The notes below the pieces were generated by a model. It made no database searches, was not told the DNA's origin, and saw only the letters and a program-made list of their open reading frames with translations. The position numbers and the translations under genes were made by a program. Shown piece after piece: positions 22,497 through 34,614 of a stretch of 64,000 nucleotides of DNA. This DNA comes from Euonymus europaeus (taxonomy: Eukaryota; Streptophyta; Magnoliopsida; Celastrales; Celastraceae). The stretch's first letter is position 1. The number at the start of each line of letters is the position of its first letter. Where the stretch lies: assembly GCA_963580455.1 (NCBI GenBank), contig OY756969.1, positions 21,238,760 to 21,302,759 of the forward strand. Reading direction: 5' to 3'.

Positions 22497-25400
22497 CACA
22501 CTTACTAATTTAATTAAAGTCAACCGGACCTCACATCTATAATTTGTATTCAAAATTTTTTTATTGGTAAGGAGTAGGAGATTGGGCCTACAGTACGTAT
22601 CCCCAAAAAAAAATTTCTACAAATTCATACCAGCGAATGATGTGATGAACCGAACCTTTCCTCGCCTTCCTCGAAATGCTTTTTTGTCTTTCTTCTCTCT
22701 AATTCGCCATTGATTTGAAGATTAGAGGAAGCAACAGCTCCTCTCCTTTCAATTGCTGCGTCGAATTAACGCCATCTATCTTATCTTCCTTTTTTGGTAC
22801 GTGATTCTGTCTGGCTTCTCGTGCTTTGTTATCCTTAATTTATTTTTTCATTGTTGATAAGGTTGTTTTCATTTTGCCGGAGATCTGATTGTGTTTAATT
22901 TGGTTTGTATATATTGTGGATCTTATGAGATTCGGTGGTTTTTGGTTATATGAGGTTTTGATTTTGTCTTGAAATTGGAATGCCGGCTGCATTTGTTTGG
23001 GTTGCCTGGAAAAGAAGGACAGTGGTTTAGTTTATATCCTTTTTTCCTCGTTCTTTTGAAATTTTCTCGAGAATCAAACAGAGGGTAGTGTGATTTGTGA
23101 TTCATTTTCGGGGAAAATAAATTGACAAATAGCCACACACGTAAGGTTGCAATAACTATGGCAGAGGGCGACAAACGATATTTCTAGCGAAAGATTTAAC
23201 GATAGATGCGTGATATGAGAGGGTCATCTGACTCACATCGCAGAGGTTGCTTAACACTATCAAATCGGTGAATATCTTTTTGTGGAGTTTTTTTTATGAA
23301 GGTATTGTGCTTGAAAAGTCAGGATTTTATATAAAACTATGTTGTTCGTTTGTTTATATATCCTTTTTTCCTCGTTCTTTTGAAATTTTCTCGAGAATCA
23401 AACAGAGGGTAGTGTGATTTGTGATTCATTTTCGGGGAAAATAAATTGACAAATAGCCACACACGTAAGGTTGCAATAACTATGGCAGAGGGCGACAAAC
23501 GATATTTCTAGCGAAAGATTTAACGATAGATGCGTGATATGAGAGGGTCATCTGACTCACATCGCAGAGGTTGCTTAACACTATCAAATCGGTGAATATC
23601 TTTTTGTGGAGTTTTTTTTATGAAGGTATTGTGCTTGAAAAGTCAGGATTTTATATAAAACTATGTTGTTCGTTTGTTTGTTTCGTGTTGGGGCTGCTTG
23701 TGAAACCTATAGTTTGCGTAGAATCTATATTAAACAAATATTGAATTTCAATCATGCGTGTTTTACAGCTGCTTTTGTATTGACTATTTAGGTTCGTGAG
23801 ATTCATCCTTATGCCTTGCACCATGCATAGTTTTAATGGTTTCAACATTCTTAAATGGATTGGACGTAGGCTGCCCTTAGTATTGAACTGGGGTTAGATG
23901 ACATGCTTCTGTTCTGTTTGAAGTTCTTTGCATCTATCAAACTCCACTCTAGGACAGGTTAGAGGAGTCATTCTTCTTTTGTCTTATGATTTTCGCACTG
24001 ACAAAAACAATAAGAGCCCCCTCCCTGTATTTCTGCTTAAAATCTCATTTTCATATTAGCCTTAATGTTTATTTTAACATTCAAACAGCTCTTTGTTAAA
24101 ACATTCCATTTTCCTTTATGATGCGTTTGGGTTAGGAATTTATTTTCTGGTGGGTTGATTAGAGGTTAGATTGGAGTACTGATGTTTCTAAAGTGGAAAG
24201 GAGGTTATGTCATCAATTTTGATAGTTGTCTTTGGCGATTGGTTTTGATAAATTACTGTGGATGGCGCGTAGGATATTTTCCTTGAAATAAGTTTTATTA
24301 GGTGAGGATTCTAGCGTTTTCGTGACCCCAAAATGGCAAGGAAAAATTGAGAAAGAAAATATTATTAGACAGCTACGTGATGAAAACTTGTCATTTCCTT
24401 GGTGATTCTCCTCATTTTGTTTCTTTATTTTGATTATTGCTTCATGCATCTTTTATGGCTTTCTTTCTGTCATATTTATGTAATGCTCAACGATAATAAT
24501 GAAAATATTTTTTGTGTCATTGTTATTTTAGATGTGCTTGTAATTGAACACAATTTGTGCAATTATTGTACTTTTCTCTTGAACTTTAAAGTTATAAAAA
24601 TGTGTAGCTACCAATTTCCCTCTTTTGAACGCAATTTCTGGCTGTTAGCTTGCTTTTGTCAATACAAGAGGAAATCCACCAGATCTTGGTATTGCAAAGA
24701 TGTTGAATCTCAAATTCTCAATACTCTTGGTTCTATTTTAATATTATTCTTATTATTCTTTTGTTATAATCCTTATCTTAAAGAAGTCGAGTATTTGTTT
24801 AGTCTTCATTTTCATGGTAATGGGTAGACCTATTTTCGACTCGCAATTGTAGAACAAGGCCCTCAATACAGATGCTATGTTCACATTATATTTATTTATT
24901 TTTCTTCTGCGAGAAAAGTTTGTTACTGGGAACAAGTTTGCTACATGCGTGTTACTTTGTCCTTCCGTTGACTCATCATTTGAAACGTGTTATTATGCTG
25001 AGTTGCTGATGAAAATGCATTTGACAATAAATTCTAGCCTAGAACTCCTAAAATGAGGTGCTCTGTTGTGTTCTTTGGTTGTACGACAGCATCATATTAG
25101 ATCTCTATGCGGAGGAACTTTAAAAGGCCTTTTGAGTCCTTGAACTGTTAGTGGAATCTGATAGATGATTTTCAGATTTAATTGGAAAGGTGCTCATAAC
25201 ATCTCTTGAATTGGTGTTATAATTATTTTCCTGGTGTCAGTCATTTGTTTCACCATCAGTGGGCTTTAGTGGAGGTTGATAAGAATTTGTATTTTAATTG
25301 AAGTGGGCTAGCGATGAACATCATTATATTTGACAAACAGAAAATACTTTTACTTTTTACTCCATTTATATTATGACACGTCCAATTTCGTTCTGCCAAT

Positions 25401-25914
25401 ATTTTATTTATAAATGCATTCTTTCTGCTTATACAAGATGGTAAATTATTCTTTTACTCCATGTGGTTTACATGTCGCTTTCAATTAAATTGTTTTCTTA
25501 TGTTATTAGAATACAACAAGCTAAAGTTGTAGGCCCTGTAATTATCTTTTTTCAACAATTGTTGTAGACTTCCTGTAATTGAGCTGTGTTCATCCTTTTG
25601 ACCTTTTGGTTTGTATTAAAGATGGCTGTGCCTTTTTGTTTGGCGCTTCTCTGTGTTCTGAATAGGATAGTTTGGAGGCTGTTGTGAACATATCTGGTAC
25701 ATATTAGTTTCTTGAAATGCTCTATCTGCAGAAGACTTCTTATTTTTATCTTCTCCATTCAAGGAGTTAGATCCAGTTTGTTTGAAGGGTTGTTGGTCAT
25801 TCCTTTTCCTAGTTAATAGACATGAACTTGTTGTAGGATCCACTTTAATTGTATTTTTATATCTCAGATCTGAAGCAATATTGGTGACGAAAAGAAAGTT
25901 GCGAGGACGTATCA
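22497..25914 (+). other. Copy B upstream part: promoter side, 5' UTR exon and 3-kb leader intron of the RING gene
   Basis: The leader exon ends near 22795 at TTTTTTG/GTACGTG. The acceptor ATCTCAG/ATCTGAAGC lies near 25868, about 50 bases before the ATG. Compared with copy A there is no organelle insert. Copy B instead has an internal perfect tandem duplication (23033-23680) and about 940 extra bases (23950-24890). Long 5' UTR introns often raise expression in plants; here that is inference. Confidence 0.6.
23033..23680 (+). repeat. Tandem duplication, period 324 bases, two copies
   Basis: The stretch starting TATCCTTTTTTCCTCG (about 23035) is repeated 324 bases later (about 23359). By eye I found no difference along the whole unit. 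The corresponding part of copy A (about 13045-13350) has a single unit with several substitutions. The duplication is inside the leader intron and has no coding effect. Confidence 0.85.
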
Positions 25915-26634
25915 ATGGCCTTTGAGCAATACTATGCGAAGGAAAGGAAATCAGTTGCAGGTGCAGGAACAGGGACAGAAAACTTCAGCGGTTGTTTTGA
26001 CTGCAACATCTGCTTTGATTATGCTCGTGAACCAGTGGTCACTTTCTGCGGCCACCTCTACTGCTGGCCCTGCATCTATAAGTGGCTTCATGTCCAGAGT
26101 GCCTCTCTTGCCTCCGATGAGCATCCTCAATGCCCAGTTTGCAAGGCTGAGATATCTCACACCACCATGATTCCCCTCTATGGCAGGGGCCAAGCAGAGG
26201 AAGCTGAAGGCAAGGCACAATTCCGGGACATGATCATACCCCCTAGGCCAGCAGCATGTGGTACTAAATCGATGCTATCTAATACACTTCCTAGTGGTCA
26301 ACAGCTTGAATATCGTAACCCCTATCGAAATCAACACAGTCCTCCACCGTTCAGCGGTCTTGAGGAGGATTCTTCTCTTTCGCAGGGGTTTAATGTTGGG
26401 AGCTCTGCAATGCCTGGTGTGCAGAATCCAATAATTGCGATGTTCAGGGAGATGGTTTATGCTAGGGGTTTGGGGGACTCAGAGAGCTTATATATATATC
26501 CCAACTCATATCACCACTTGACCGCAAGTAGTAGCCCCAGGTTGCGACGGCATGAGATGCAGGCAGACAAGTCATTGAACCGGATTTTGATTTTCCTTTT
26601 TGGTTGCTTTCTTCTATGCCTTGTCGTAGTGTAA
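25915..26634 (+). CDS. E3 ubiquitin-protein ligase, RMA family (RING plus C-terminal membrane anchor)
   Basis: A 239-residue, single-exon CDS. The RING-HC domain at residues 30-76 has all zinc ligands: C30, C33, C45, H47, C50, C53, C73 and C76. A Pro/Ser-rich linker follows. The C-terminus LNRILIFLFGCFLLCLVVV (about 221-239) is a tail anchor. RMA proteins of Arabidopsis and the pepper RMA1H1 sit in the ER membrane and ubiquitinate membrane cargo in quality control and stress responses. Length and layout match that family. The conserved SPPPF and AMFREMVYARGLGDSE motifs are present. The start is the first ATG after the leader intron. It is the intact paralogue of the truncated copy at 14813. 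Exact orthology to RMA1, 2 or 3 is not decided. Confidence 0.9.
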   Translation: MAFEQYYAKERKSVAGAGTGTENFSGCFDCNICFDYAREPVVTFCGHLYCWPCIYKWLHVQSASLASDEHPQCPVCKAEISHTTMIPLYGRGQAEEAEGKAQFRDMIIPPRPAACGTKSMLSNTLPSGQQLEYRNPYRNQHSPPPFSGLEEDSSLSQGFNVGSSAMPGVQNPIIAMFREMVYARGLGDSESLYIYPNSYHHLTASSSPRLRRHEMQADKSLNRILIFLFGCFLLCLVVV

Positions 26635-27722
26635 AACCTTGTAAAGAATGTCGGAGTAAGCATATGAGATATGACTACATGGAGTTATTCTTGGAGATAT
26701 CCAATTTGGATATGTCCGAGTACCATCCCGGTCGTCCGATCCTCTGCCATGTGAACTTCATCCCAAATCTGAGTCTCATCGTTGTATGTGAGTTGATGTG
26801 TCGTTATCCTTCTATGCCCATAATTTAGCTTTTATTTGCAATAACTATAGGTATGGAGGTTTGTGAAAAGAAATGTGTTTCTCACACGACTTGTTGCGAC
26901 GACATTATACCTTTGTTTGGTTGGGAGACGCATAGCTTATCATGTCATTTTATCCACCTCCTTCCGCTTGTCTGATTAAAAAGTACTAAAACATTAACGT
27001 GTTATCTTCTACTCACTTTCTCGACGCTCATTAAATGAGCTAAGTTAGTTTCTTCTACTCACTTTCTCGAACGCTTGTTAAATGAGCTGTCTTTTTTGTC
27101 CATTTGGACATTCACTACCAGTCAATTGTGTTATCATAAATGTTATTATTGATATATTGACACCTTTTAATTTATGAATAAATTAGCACTACCAAATATC
27201 TACTCAACTTAAAGTAATTTAAGTTGACCGTTTATATTGTCAGCTTAAAATAACTTAATTTAACAATTTATGCACCAACTTATACATACTCTTCACTAAG
27301 TAGTAAGTAGAGTCCCTTTATATAGAAGCAAAATCTAATGCCATATCTTGTGTTGGGACGAGACTCAAGGGCTCGTCAATGTGATGTCATATTGGTTTGC
27401 TTCTCTTGGTTATTGTTTTGGGAGAATTAAGGCACGTCTACTTTTGTAGATCTATTAAAGTTTAAGTCCACTTATAAAACTTATTTGGAAGGGAGCCCAA
27501 TTCATTGTAATTTTTGTATTTTTTTTATAAATAAAATTTTAAAACGTTTTATCTCTCAAAATATGTGGTAAATTTTAAAAAAAAGTTACATATTCAAACT
27601 CAGAATGTAAAATTCTCTCCAATAAGATCTATCATCGATAGTTTTTAACATATTTTTTAAATTACATTATTTTTTAAAAATAATTTAATTAATATATATG
27701 CTATGTATTTTTTTCACTACGA
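26635..27722. other. 3' flank of the RING gene, intergenic
   Basis: The RING 3' UTR probably extends about 200-300 bases. Near 27005-27090 the phrase TCTTCTACTCACTTTCTCGA occurs twice, about 46 bases apart, each followed by TTAAATGAGCT. No gene is seen. Confidence 0.4.
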
Positions 27723-27968
27723 TAACCTAAACAGTAAGCGTTAAATTCTAAGAAGAACGGATTCGCTAAACCCTAATGGACTCGTGTATTGTATTCCAGT
27801 GTTGTAACCTAAACAATAAGTCTTAAACCATAAGGGGAACGAATTTGCTAAACCATAACGGGCTCGTGTATCGGATTTTCATACTGTAATATAAACAATA
27901 AGTATTAAACCATGAGGAGAACAAATTTGTTAAACCCTAACGGGCTCAAATATGGTGGGCTCATATAT
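27723..27968. repeat. 82-base tandem repeat, three copies
   Basis: Units start at 27723, 27805 and 27887 (TAACCTAAACARTAAG...). They share phrases such as GCTAAACCCTAA and GGGCTCGTGTAT with roughly 80 percent similarity by eye. AT-rich DNA surrounds it. Confidence 0.75.
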
Positions 27969-28504
27969 GTTCAGCATATTGATTAAAGCAGTAAAATAAT
28001 TAATTAAAAGAGAAAATTTAATATTTTTTCTAAATTAAATTTTCTTCATTTAATATGTACCTTTCTTAAAAGCCTTCAAAATTGTCATGAATTTAGAAAA
28101 TAAAAATCAAATTAATTAAAAAAAAACCTAATAACTAAACTTAATAGCAAATAAATTTAAATAAATAACCTTACCACTGATAAGTCTCATGGATTTACTT
28201 ATAATTTTGTCTATTGTTTTCGGGTCCATACGAGGGAGGAAAGAAGAAAGTGGTCTCCAGACTGTCGGCCTCATCACGTGGAGATTCACGGCACCTCCTC
28301 AATCACCATATCAAAACATGAGCATCATCGATATGCCTTTCCTCTTCCTTTGAACCGTTTGATATTGGTTGAGTCGTAATAGGACTTTGGGGAAGAGGAG
28401 AATAAAGCATTTTAGGTTATATTTGGTTTTTATTTTTTTTTTATTTTTTTTAGACTTGAAGTTTGGTTTTTTGAACATTGAGTGAGGGGGACATTTGATC
28501 TTTA

Positions 28505-28866
28505 GGGCTTACTCGGATTCGGGATTTGGAGAGTTAAGTAGGAAGGGTTAAAGAGAGTAGTAATTATGTACCTTACTTGGATTTAGATGATGAGAGGTTA
28601 TGAGGGTAGTGTATGGGATAAATTATCTCCGTGTGGGATAAATTATCTCCTACACTATTATCATAAGTTATTTTAGATTTTTTAATTTTTTAATCTACCT
28701 TATTTTACTTTACTCTATCTCCTATCCAAGCAAAGTTAATAATTTATACTTTAATTAATTCTTAGTTTATACAATCAAGATAGAGTTTCATTTGATTACT
28801 CTACTCTACTTAATTCTCCCTTACACTACTCCGCTTAACCCTCTCTCTTTTTATCCAAGCAAGCCC
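28505..28866. mobile_element. 362-base Tourist-like MITE
   Basis: The inverted ends are GGGCTTACTCGGATT and ATCCAAGCAAGCCC, with TTA target duplication on both sides (28502-28504, 28867-28869), as in PIF/Harbinger elements. No ORF. Confidence 0.75.
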
Positions 28867-28869
28867 TTA

Positions 28870-29187
28870 GGCTATGCTTGGATTGAGGGTTAAGACAGTT
28901 AAGTGAAGGAGAATAAACAAGTAACTTGAATTGAGGATGGGGGTTTAGGAGGGGATCATGGAGGGTTAAGTGAGGGGGAAATTTCACATTTTTTATCTAT
29001 TTTCTTCTCCTCTCAAATTGAGGTGTTAACGAGGGGGAGAGATGCATATATTTTTTAAAAACTTAAAATACTCTTGAGAAGCCTTAAGAGATACTTGTTT
29101 TTGCACTTTTATTTAAGGGTATTTTAGTAACTATAATATTTTTATCCCTCCCTCTCACTCAAAACTCTCAATCCAAGCAAATAATAT
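28870..29187. mobile_element. Second Tourist-like MITE abutting the first
   Basis: It begins GGCTATGCTTGGATTGAG directly after the TTA of the previous element. It ends near CTCTCAATCCAAGCAAATAA. The right terminus is altered in its last bases, so the end is approximate. Confidence 0.55.
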
Positions 29188-32100
29188 AATGAACACACCC
29201 CATTTAGTGGGATGAACTTCGTGCTTGTTGTGCATCAACAATTGCAGAGCACAAGACCCATGACCTGAATCGGTAACTAGTAGTCCACTAACCTACATGA
29301 CCCTTATTTCAGGAAAAGTGGACAATTAATTCAAGAATTAAGCTAGCATCCATGAGCACTCAATCTACAACTTGCCATGAAGTCACGATCATGCCATCAA
29401 ATCAAGAAAAGTAAACTCTCCTAGACATTTGAAGACCTATAAGAACAAGAAGAATTTCGCGTCTCAAAACTTATCCCTTTCAGAATGAATCAGACTAATT
29501 ATCGTTACCATTTACATTCAGACCTCCGAATTACAGCCTCTGAGATTTTTTTGTGTTTTGCTTGTAAAGTACAATTTTTCATGCATTCCGATGTATCATC
29601 AACGAAATTTTAGTATATTTAGGATGTATTACTTTTCAACCATTTCAATAGAAGTTCCCTCATTCCGGTGTTAAGATTATATTATTGCTTGTAGTGAGAC
29701 TTAAAAAATATCAAATTCTTTCAGAAGAAGGGAAACCCTGAACTAGTAATTTTTGTGTTTTTTGAATTACACACAGATCGTTTGATAGGAAATCAAATTA
29801 GCGTACAATCTCTTATCAATCTTTTTGGACTGACAATAAATCCGACACACTCTGTAATTTCCCTAAATCAAACTATCACTTCTACTCACATCATCAAGAG
29901 TGTCGGAGGCGGTTGAACTTTCTCGTGCGTATAAGTAACCGACAATTTGAAAAATAAATGTTTTATCGTTCATATATATTAATGTTTCGGTATAAAATGT
30001 TGAAAATTACACCTCTAGCCGATTCAATAATTCATATTCGTTGAGTGGTTCTCATTGTATTATTATGCTGATTATCCACATCGTTGCTTTCACTTTCATT
30101 AAGGTCAGTTTTTCTTTGGCAAAATTAAATATCAACTACTGTGTTATTTCTCTTTGGGTATAGTCTGCTCACTGTACGGCAGCCTTATTTAATCCAACAT
30201 ATATGGACCAAGATTTGCAATTATTGGATCAAGACAGAAATTGTGAAAAGCCCAAATGAATGAATTAAAGGACCAAGGCCCAATTAATTGAAGCTTGGGC
30301 CCAAGGAAGAGAAGTCAGAAGGGACCATATCCAATAGATTAAAGCAGGATTGTTGGTTTGGTTTAGGATAATTTCTCTGTTAGGAGGATTTTTTTATTAT
30401 AAATTTCATTAATTAGTCCCCAGAAGAAGCGCACATGGTTGGTTGGTTTAGACTTTAGAGCACATAGCATGATGTGTGCTTAACGGAGATATTAGATGTT
30501 GTAGAAAAATGTGTTTTTATTGATACGATTATATTATGATTTGTGTTTTGTTGATATGACTGTATGAAGAGATGTGTTTTGGTGAGATCAATTTTGATTT
30601 TTGTGTAGTTTTGTTGAGTAATAGATGTATGAAAGAAAATTGATTGGTTTGAATAACGAGAAAATAAATAATTGTATTGGGATATGTGTTTTGTTGATGC
30701 GATTATATTAAGATGTGTATTTTGATGATCTGACTGTATTAAAAAATATGTCTGATCTAAATTTTTGTATAATAGAAGTGATATCCATAAATAACTTTAA
30801 TGGAGATATTAATATGTAAATCATTATATGTGTTCTTAACATGTAGAAAAATAGTATAAAGTAATATAAAGTAAAAAAAAAAAAAAAAGGAACAAATGGA
30901 GCTGAGGGCTCCGCGTGCCATATCAACTAAGTAAACACCTAACCCTTCTTACAGTCCAAATGTCCAATCAAGTTTGCTACCTACTCTGGCAGTTTCCACA
31001 GTTAAATAATGTTTCTTGTCTCTCACAACCCAAAATTAATGATCTGGTCTCCTGCTTTGTCGCTCATTGATAAGAATGTATCATAAAGCAGCTGCGAATC
31101 TAGAAAATGGATGGAGGAGGCTTCGTCAATGGAAAACCAGACGAAAGAATTGAGGAGAAAAACAATGTGTTAGTGTATTCATATACAGATACATATATCA
31201 CATAGGGATAGCAAAAATTCGGGTACATGACGATTTGAGTCGGACAACATAGATTCAGAGTGTTTATGAGATATTTGCATATTCATATCATAAATGATTT
31301 GAAATTTTTGGACATACTTAATTTATCATATCAGGATTGATTTAAATTCTGACAAGTAAATTAGACAATAATTCAGTTCGGGTTAAGATTTGTACAATTA
31401 CATCGGATAAGATGTTTGTATTTGGACCCTAACTCAGTTTTAAATCGAACAAATTTTTTGTGTTTGGACCCAGATTTCGGACATAAAATTTATTTTTAAA
31501 CTTAATTTAATCTGAATCGGACATAATTTTACTAACCCTATATACGCACATATATAGAATGGACTTGGCATCAAAGCTTAGTAATTGTGATGTTAGCACT
31601 AAATTGTACAAAATTAGTTTAATTTTAATTTTAGTTTTTGGGGACTTTTACTTGACTACTCAACTCTTGAAAAAATATATAACTAATTATAAAAGATTAT
31701 TTTTTATAAAAAAATAATAATAATTTTGGGGGTGCTTGAGCCCCCATGCCACAAGGTAGATTCGCCACTATTAGAATGAAATCAAGAAAATACCAGCATC
31801 AATTTCTGTAGAGGGGATTATTTTTTTTTTTTATGTAATTGAATATATAGTAGTAAAGTGGGAGGCCGAATTATTTCCCGAAATAAATACGTTTGAGTTC
31901 AAATCACACGATATCTTAACTGGACTAAAATGTCAGAGTAGAGTAAGTATATGGTTCCTACATCCACAATATCATATGTAACGACTCACATTATTTAAGC
32001 TCAGATCTCTTAGAAACGTCAATGGAAACAATCAAATTTGTCATTTAGTGCTCAAAATATTAGACTTCCTTTTACTGTTGTGTCATCGTTTGATAAAAAT

Positions 32101-32236
32101 CAAACACGACCCATTTTTTCCAAGGCAACTATTCTTAAGAAATAGACATAACTTCATTGTTGCACGTAGTTTTAAGAAGGAGAAGCTATGAAATAAAGAG
32201 AGCCTTTTTGGCACCATCAACAGGAGGATTAAGGTG
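29188..32236. other. Intergenic region before the heat-shock factor gene
   Basis: No coding exon is supported. 30470-30860 carries the dispersed 'TGTGTTTTGTTGATATGACTGTATT' theme also seen at 3000-3262. 30860-30890 has a poly(A) run. The last 200 bases before 32237 form the promoter region; I saw no convincing heat-shock element there. Confidence 0.4.
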
Positions 32237-33570
32237 ATGATGGCAAGGAAGTTGTTAGAGCTTGATGAGTCTCCAAGGACGAAGAGTCCTGCTCCATTTT
32301 TACTCAAAACCTATTGTTTGTTAGAGGAATTAAGTGGAGGAGGCCACGGCAGCTGCAGCTATGAGAAGAAAATTGTTTCGTGGAACGTAGAGGGCACCGG
32401 ATTTGTGGTATGGTCTCCGGCCGAGTTCTCGGAGCTCACCTTGCCTAGATACTTCAAGCACAACAATTTCTCCAGCTTCATTCGTCAGCTCAATACCTAT
32501 GTGAGTACTAATTGCACATTTCAAGCAATATTGATGCAGCTAATTATGATTCTTGATTTATATTGATTTCATTAATTATTTACTTCGAAGTTAATTAGTT
32601 TTGGAATATTCGTGATCAACTATCAAGTGAAGGCTAAGAATAAGAAAAGAAGGAAGGTAAGAGCATATGGCGTGTGTTAATCCAATCGAAAGAGGCAAGT
32701 ACACAGAGGTTGAAGCTAATACTAAAACTAATTTTTTCAATGGGATGATAATGACTAGATTTCAAAGATAAGAAATTTCAAAGATATATATATATATATA
32801 TATCTTTATTGATTCCTCCCCAATACAATAGTCAAAATTAATAATGGTTAGATACTTAATTAAAATGTGGGGCAACCTAGAGTTGACATAATATATAATT
32901 CATTGGTAGAGTTACAGATTACGGGTTCAATTTCTGAAAATAGTATCTTCATGTGTCATGTAAGATAAGTCAGTCTGTGTACATCATGTATATACCTGAC
33001 TCAGCCAACTGTAAGAATTTTGTGGACGAGAATTGTTGAGCTTCGCTTCTCAAGTCTGATAAGAGCCGATTTTTTGCTTTCTTTGACAAATGAGTTGGGA
33101 TGGGGTCCAAGACCTCCAATTTTCTCAGATGTTTGGTATTATTGCATAAACAATCATGTTTTATTAAGATTGTTTAATAGATTGACAAAATTAGTTCAAA
33201 ATCTGTCATGAAAGAATTTTTAATATCCAAAACTAAAGAGCAGGGATTCAAGAAAACGTCATCGAACCGATGGGAGTTCAAGCATGAGAAGTTCCAGAAG
33301 GGATGCAAGGACTTACTAGGTGAAATCACCAGGAAGAAACCGGAGCCAAGCGAATTTCCAGCATACCTAAAGGCTTCAGAGGAAAGGAATGCAGTGGGGG
33401 AAAACAGCATTGATCATGTTCTACTAATGGAAGAGAACAAGAACCTAAGAAGAGAACAGCTAGAACTGCAGATGCAAATATCTGAATACAAAGCACTACA
33501 AGTTAAGTTGATGGAGTGCCTGGCTCAGTACATGGGAAACCATAACAATAAAGTTGGGAGGCTATTTTAG
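32237..33570 (+). CDS. Class B heat stress transcription factor (HsfB5/B3-like)
   Basis: Two exons, 32237-32500 and 33244-33570, give 196 residues. The intron falls after RQLNTY in the DNA-binding domain, the standard position in plant Hsf genes. The winged-helix domain runs about residues 19-115: [41 protein letters not shown], then [18 protein letters not shown] short hydrophobic heptad region follows (about 145-185, [20 protein letters not shown]). There is no acidic AHA motif and no extra class A/C insert, so class B. The small size and the [17 protein letters not shown] block fit HsfB5 as I recall it from poplar and grape. Class B factors usually act as repressors or co-activators. The first of two adjacent ATGs was used. 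The loop after helix 1 is several residues longer than in common Hsfs. Confidence 0.9.
32783..32804. repeat. (AT)n microsatellite in the Hsf intron
   Basis: About ten AT units inside the 743-base intron. Confidence 0.9.
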
Positions 33571-34614
33571 GATCCCCAAAGAAACTGTAATGCAAACGAG
33601 CCGAACCAGGCTCTCCAAGTCCTAATTTGACTTATTTTATAAATAAACTCTATACTTTTATAGTAATCGAGAACGAAATCATATAAGTTTATCCATACAT
33701 TTCAATTTCCAGCTGTCAAGTCTACGCACATAGAAGTTTCACACATATTGATGGTGTAAGTTAGTATAAAGGCCGGCGCGTGGCCATAAGAGTATTTCTC
33801 TTAGCGGAGATCGAACACCCAACTGGTTAATAAACTCAAAACTCAAGCCCTAACATTGAGCACCTTTCGCCTTTTAGGACTGCTCGCAGAATCTTAATAA
33901 CAAGCAAATTCGACTCATTTATAAGCATATCAAGGTAAAGCCTCAGCACTTGTAGTAATTCAAAAACTTAGTTCACAGTCTTCATTCAAAGAGGCCAATT
34001 TGCATCAATGCTTATGGCACACAATCTAATATAATGGCGATGGAAACAAATGCTGAAAGAGATGGAAAACAAATCGCACATTGCTGTGGACTGGAACACA
34101 GATGCTGTTGTTGCGACATTTTTTCTACATAGAAACAGAACTCACTGATAAGACAATTGATACCTGAAAAAAAGCAGAAGAGAGGTTAGAAAAGAAAGAT
34201 GGAAATGAATTCAACCATCTAATGTCATTGTATCCAAGTACAAGGAATAAGGCCTAAGTCTTGAGATTATGGGATCTACATAAAAGTGCTTGTGGGAGGC
34301 ATATAAACAGGGACCGTGCTGGACTCTCTGGTAAATCTGGGAGAGATGGATGAAGCTGAGGAATTGCTGGAGGAGGGGGAATCATCTGGCAACAGTTATG
34401 ATGAGACGCAGAGCAGAGAGCTGAAATATGGCACCGCCAATAATTTCAGTCAGGTATCTTGGAGTAGAATACAGATGAAGACGATGAAACACGATTTACA
34501 AACCAAGCAGCAAGTATAATCCTCCATGATAAATCACAATCAAGCATATTTTGAAAGTGATTTTATTAAATCTAAAACCAGCATTATTTGATATCTCGCA
34601 TATCACTACTTGGA
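33571..34614. other. Region between the convergent Hsf and GRXS17 genes
   Basis: It contains the Hsf 3' UTR and, toward the right, DNA that was probably the old 3' UTR of GRXS17. The plus-strand 67-codon frame at 34316 is not supported as a gene. Confidence 0.4.

Noticed and set aside
24399..24827. 142-codon plus-strand frame
   Set aside because: AT-rich, Phe/Leu/Cys-heavy composition inside a 5' UTR intron, absent from copy A, no domain. A chance frame.
34316..34519. 67-codon Glu-rich plus-strand frame
   Set aside because: Opposite to GRXS17, in its old 3' UTR, with no start context or relatives known to me.
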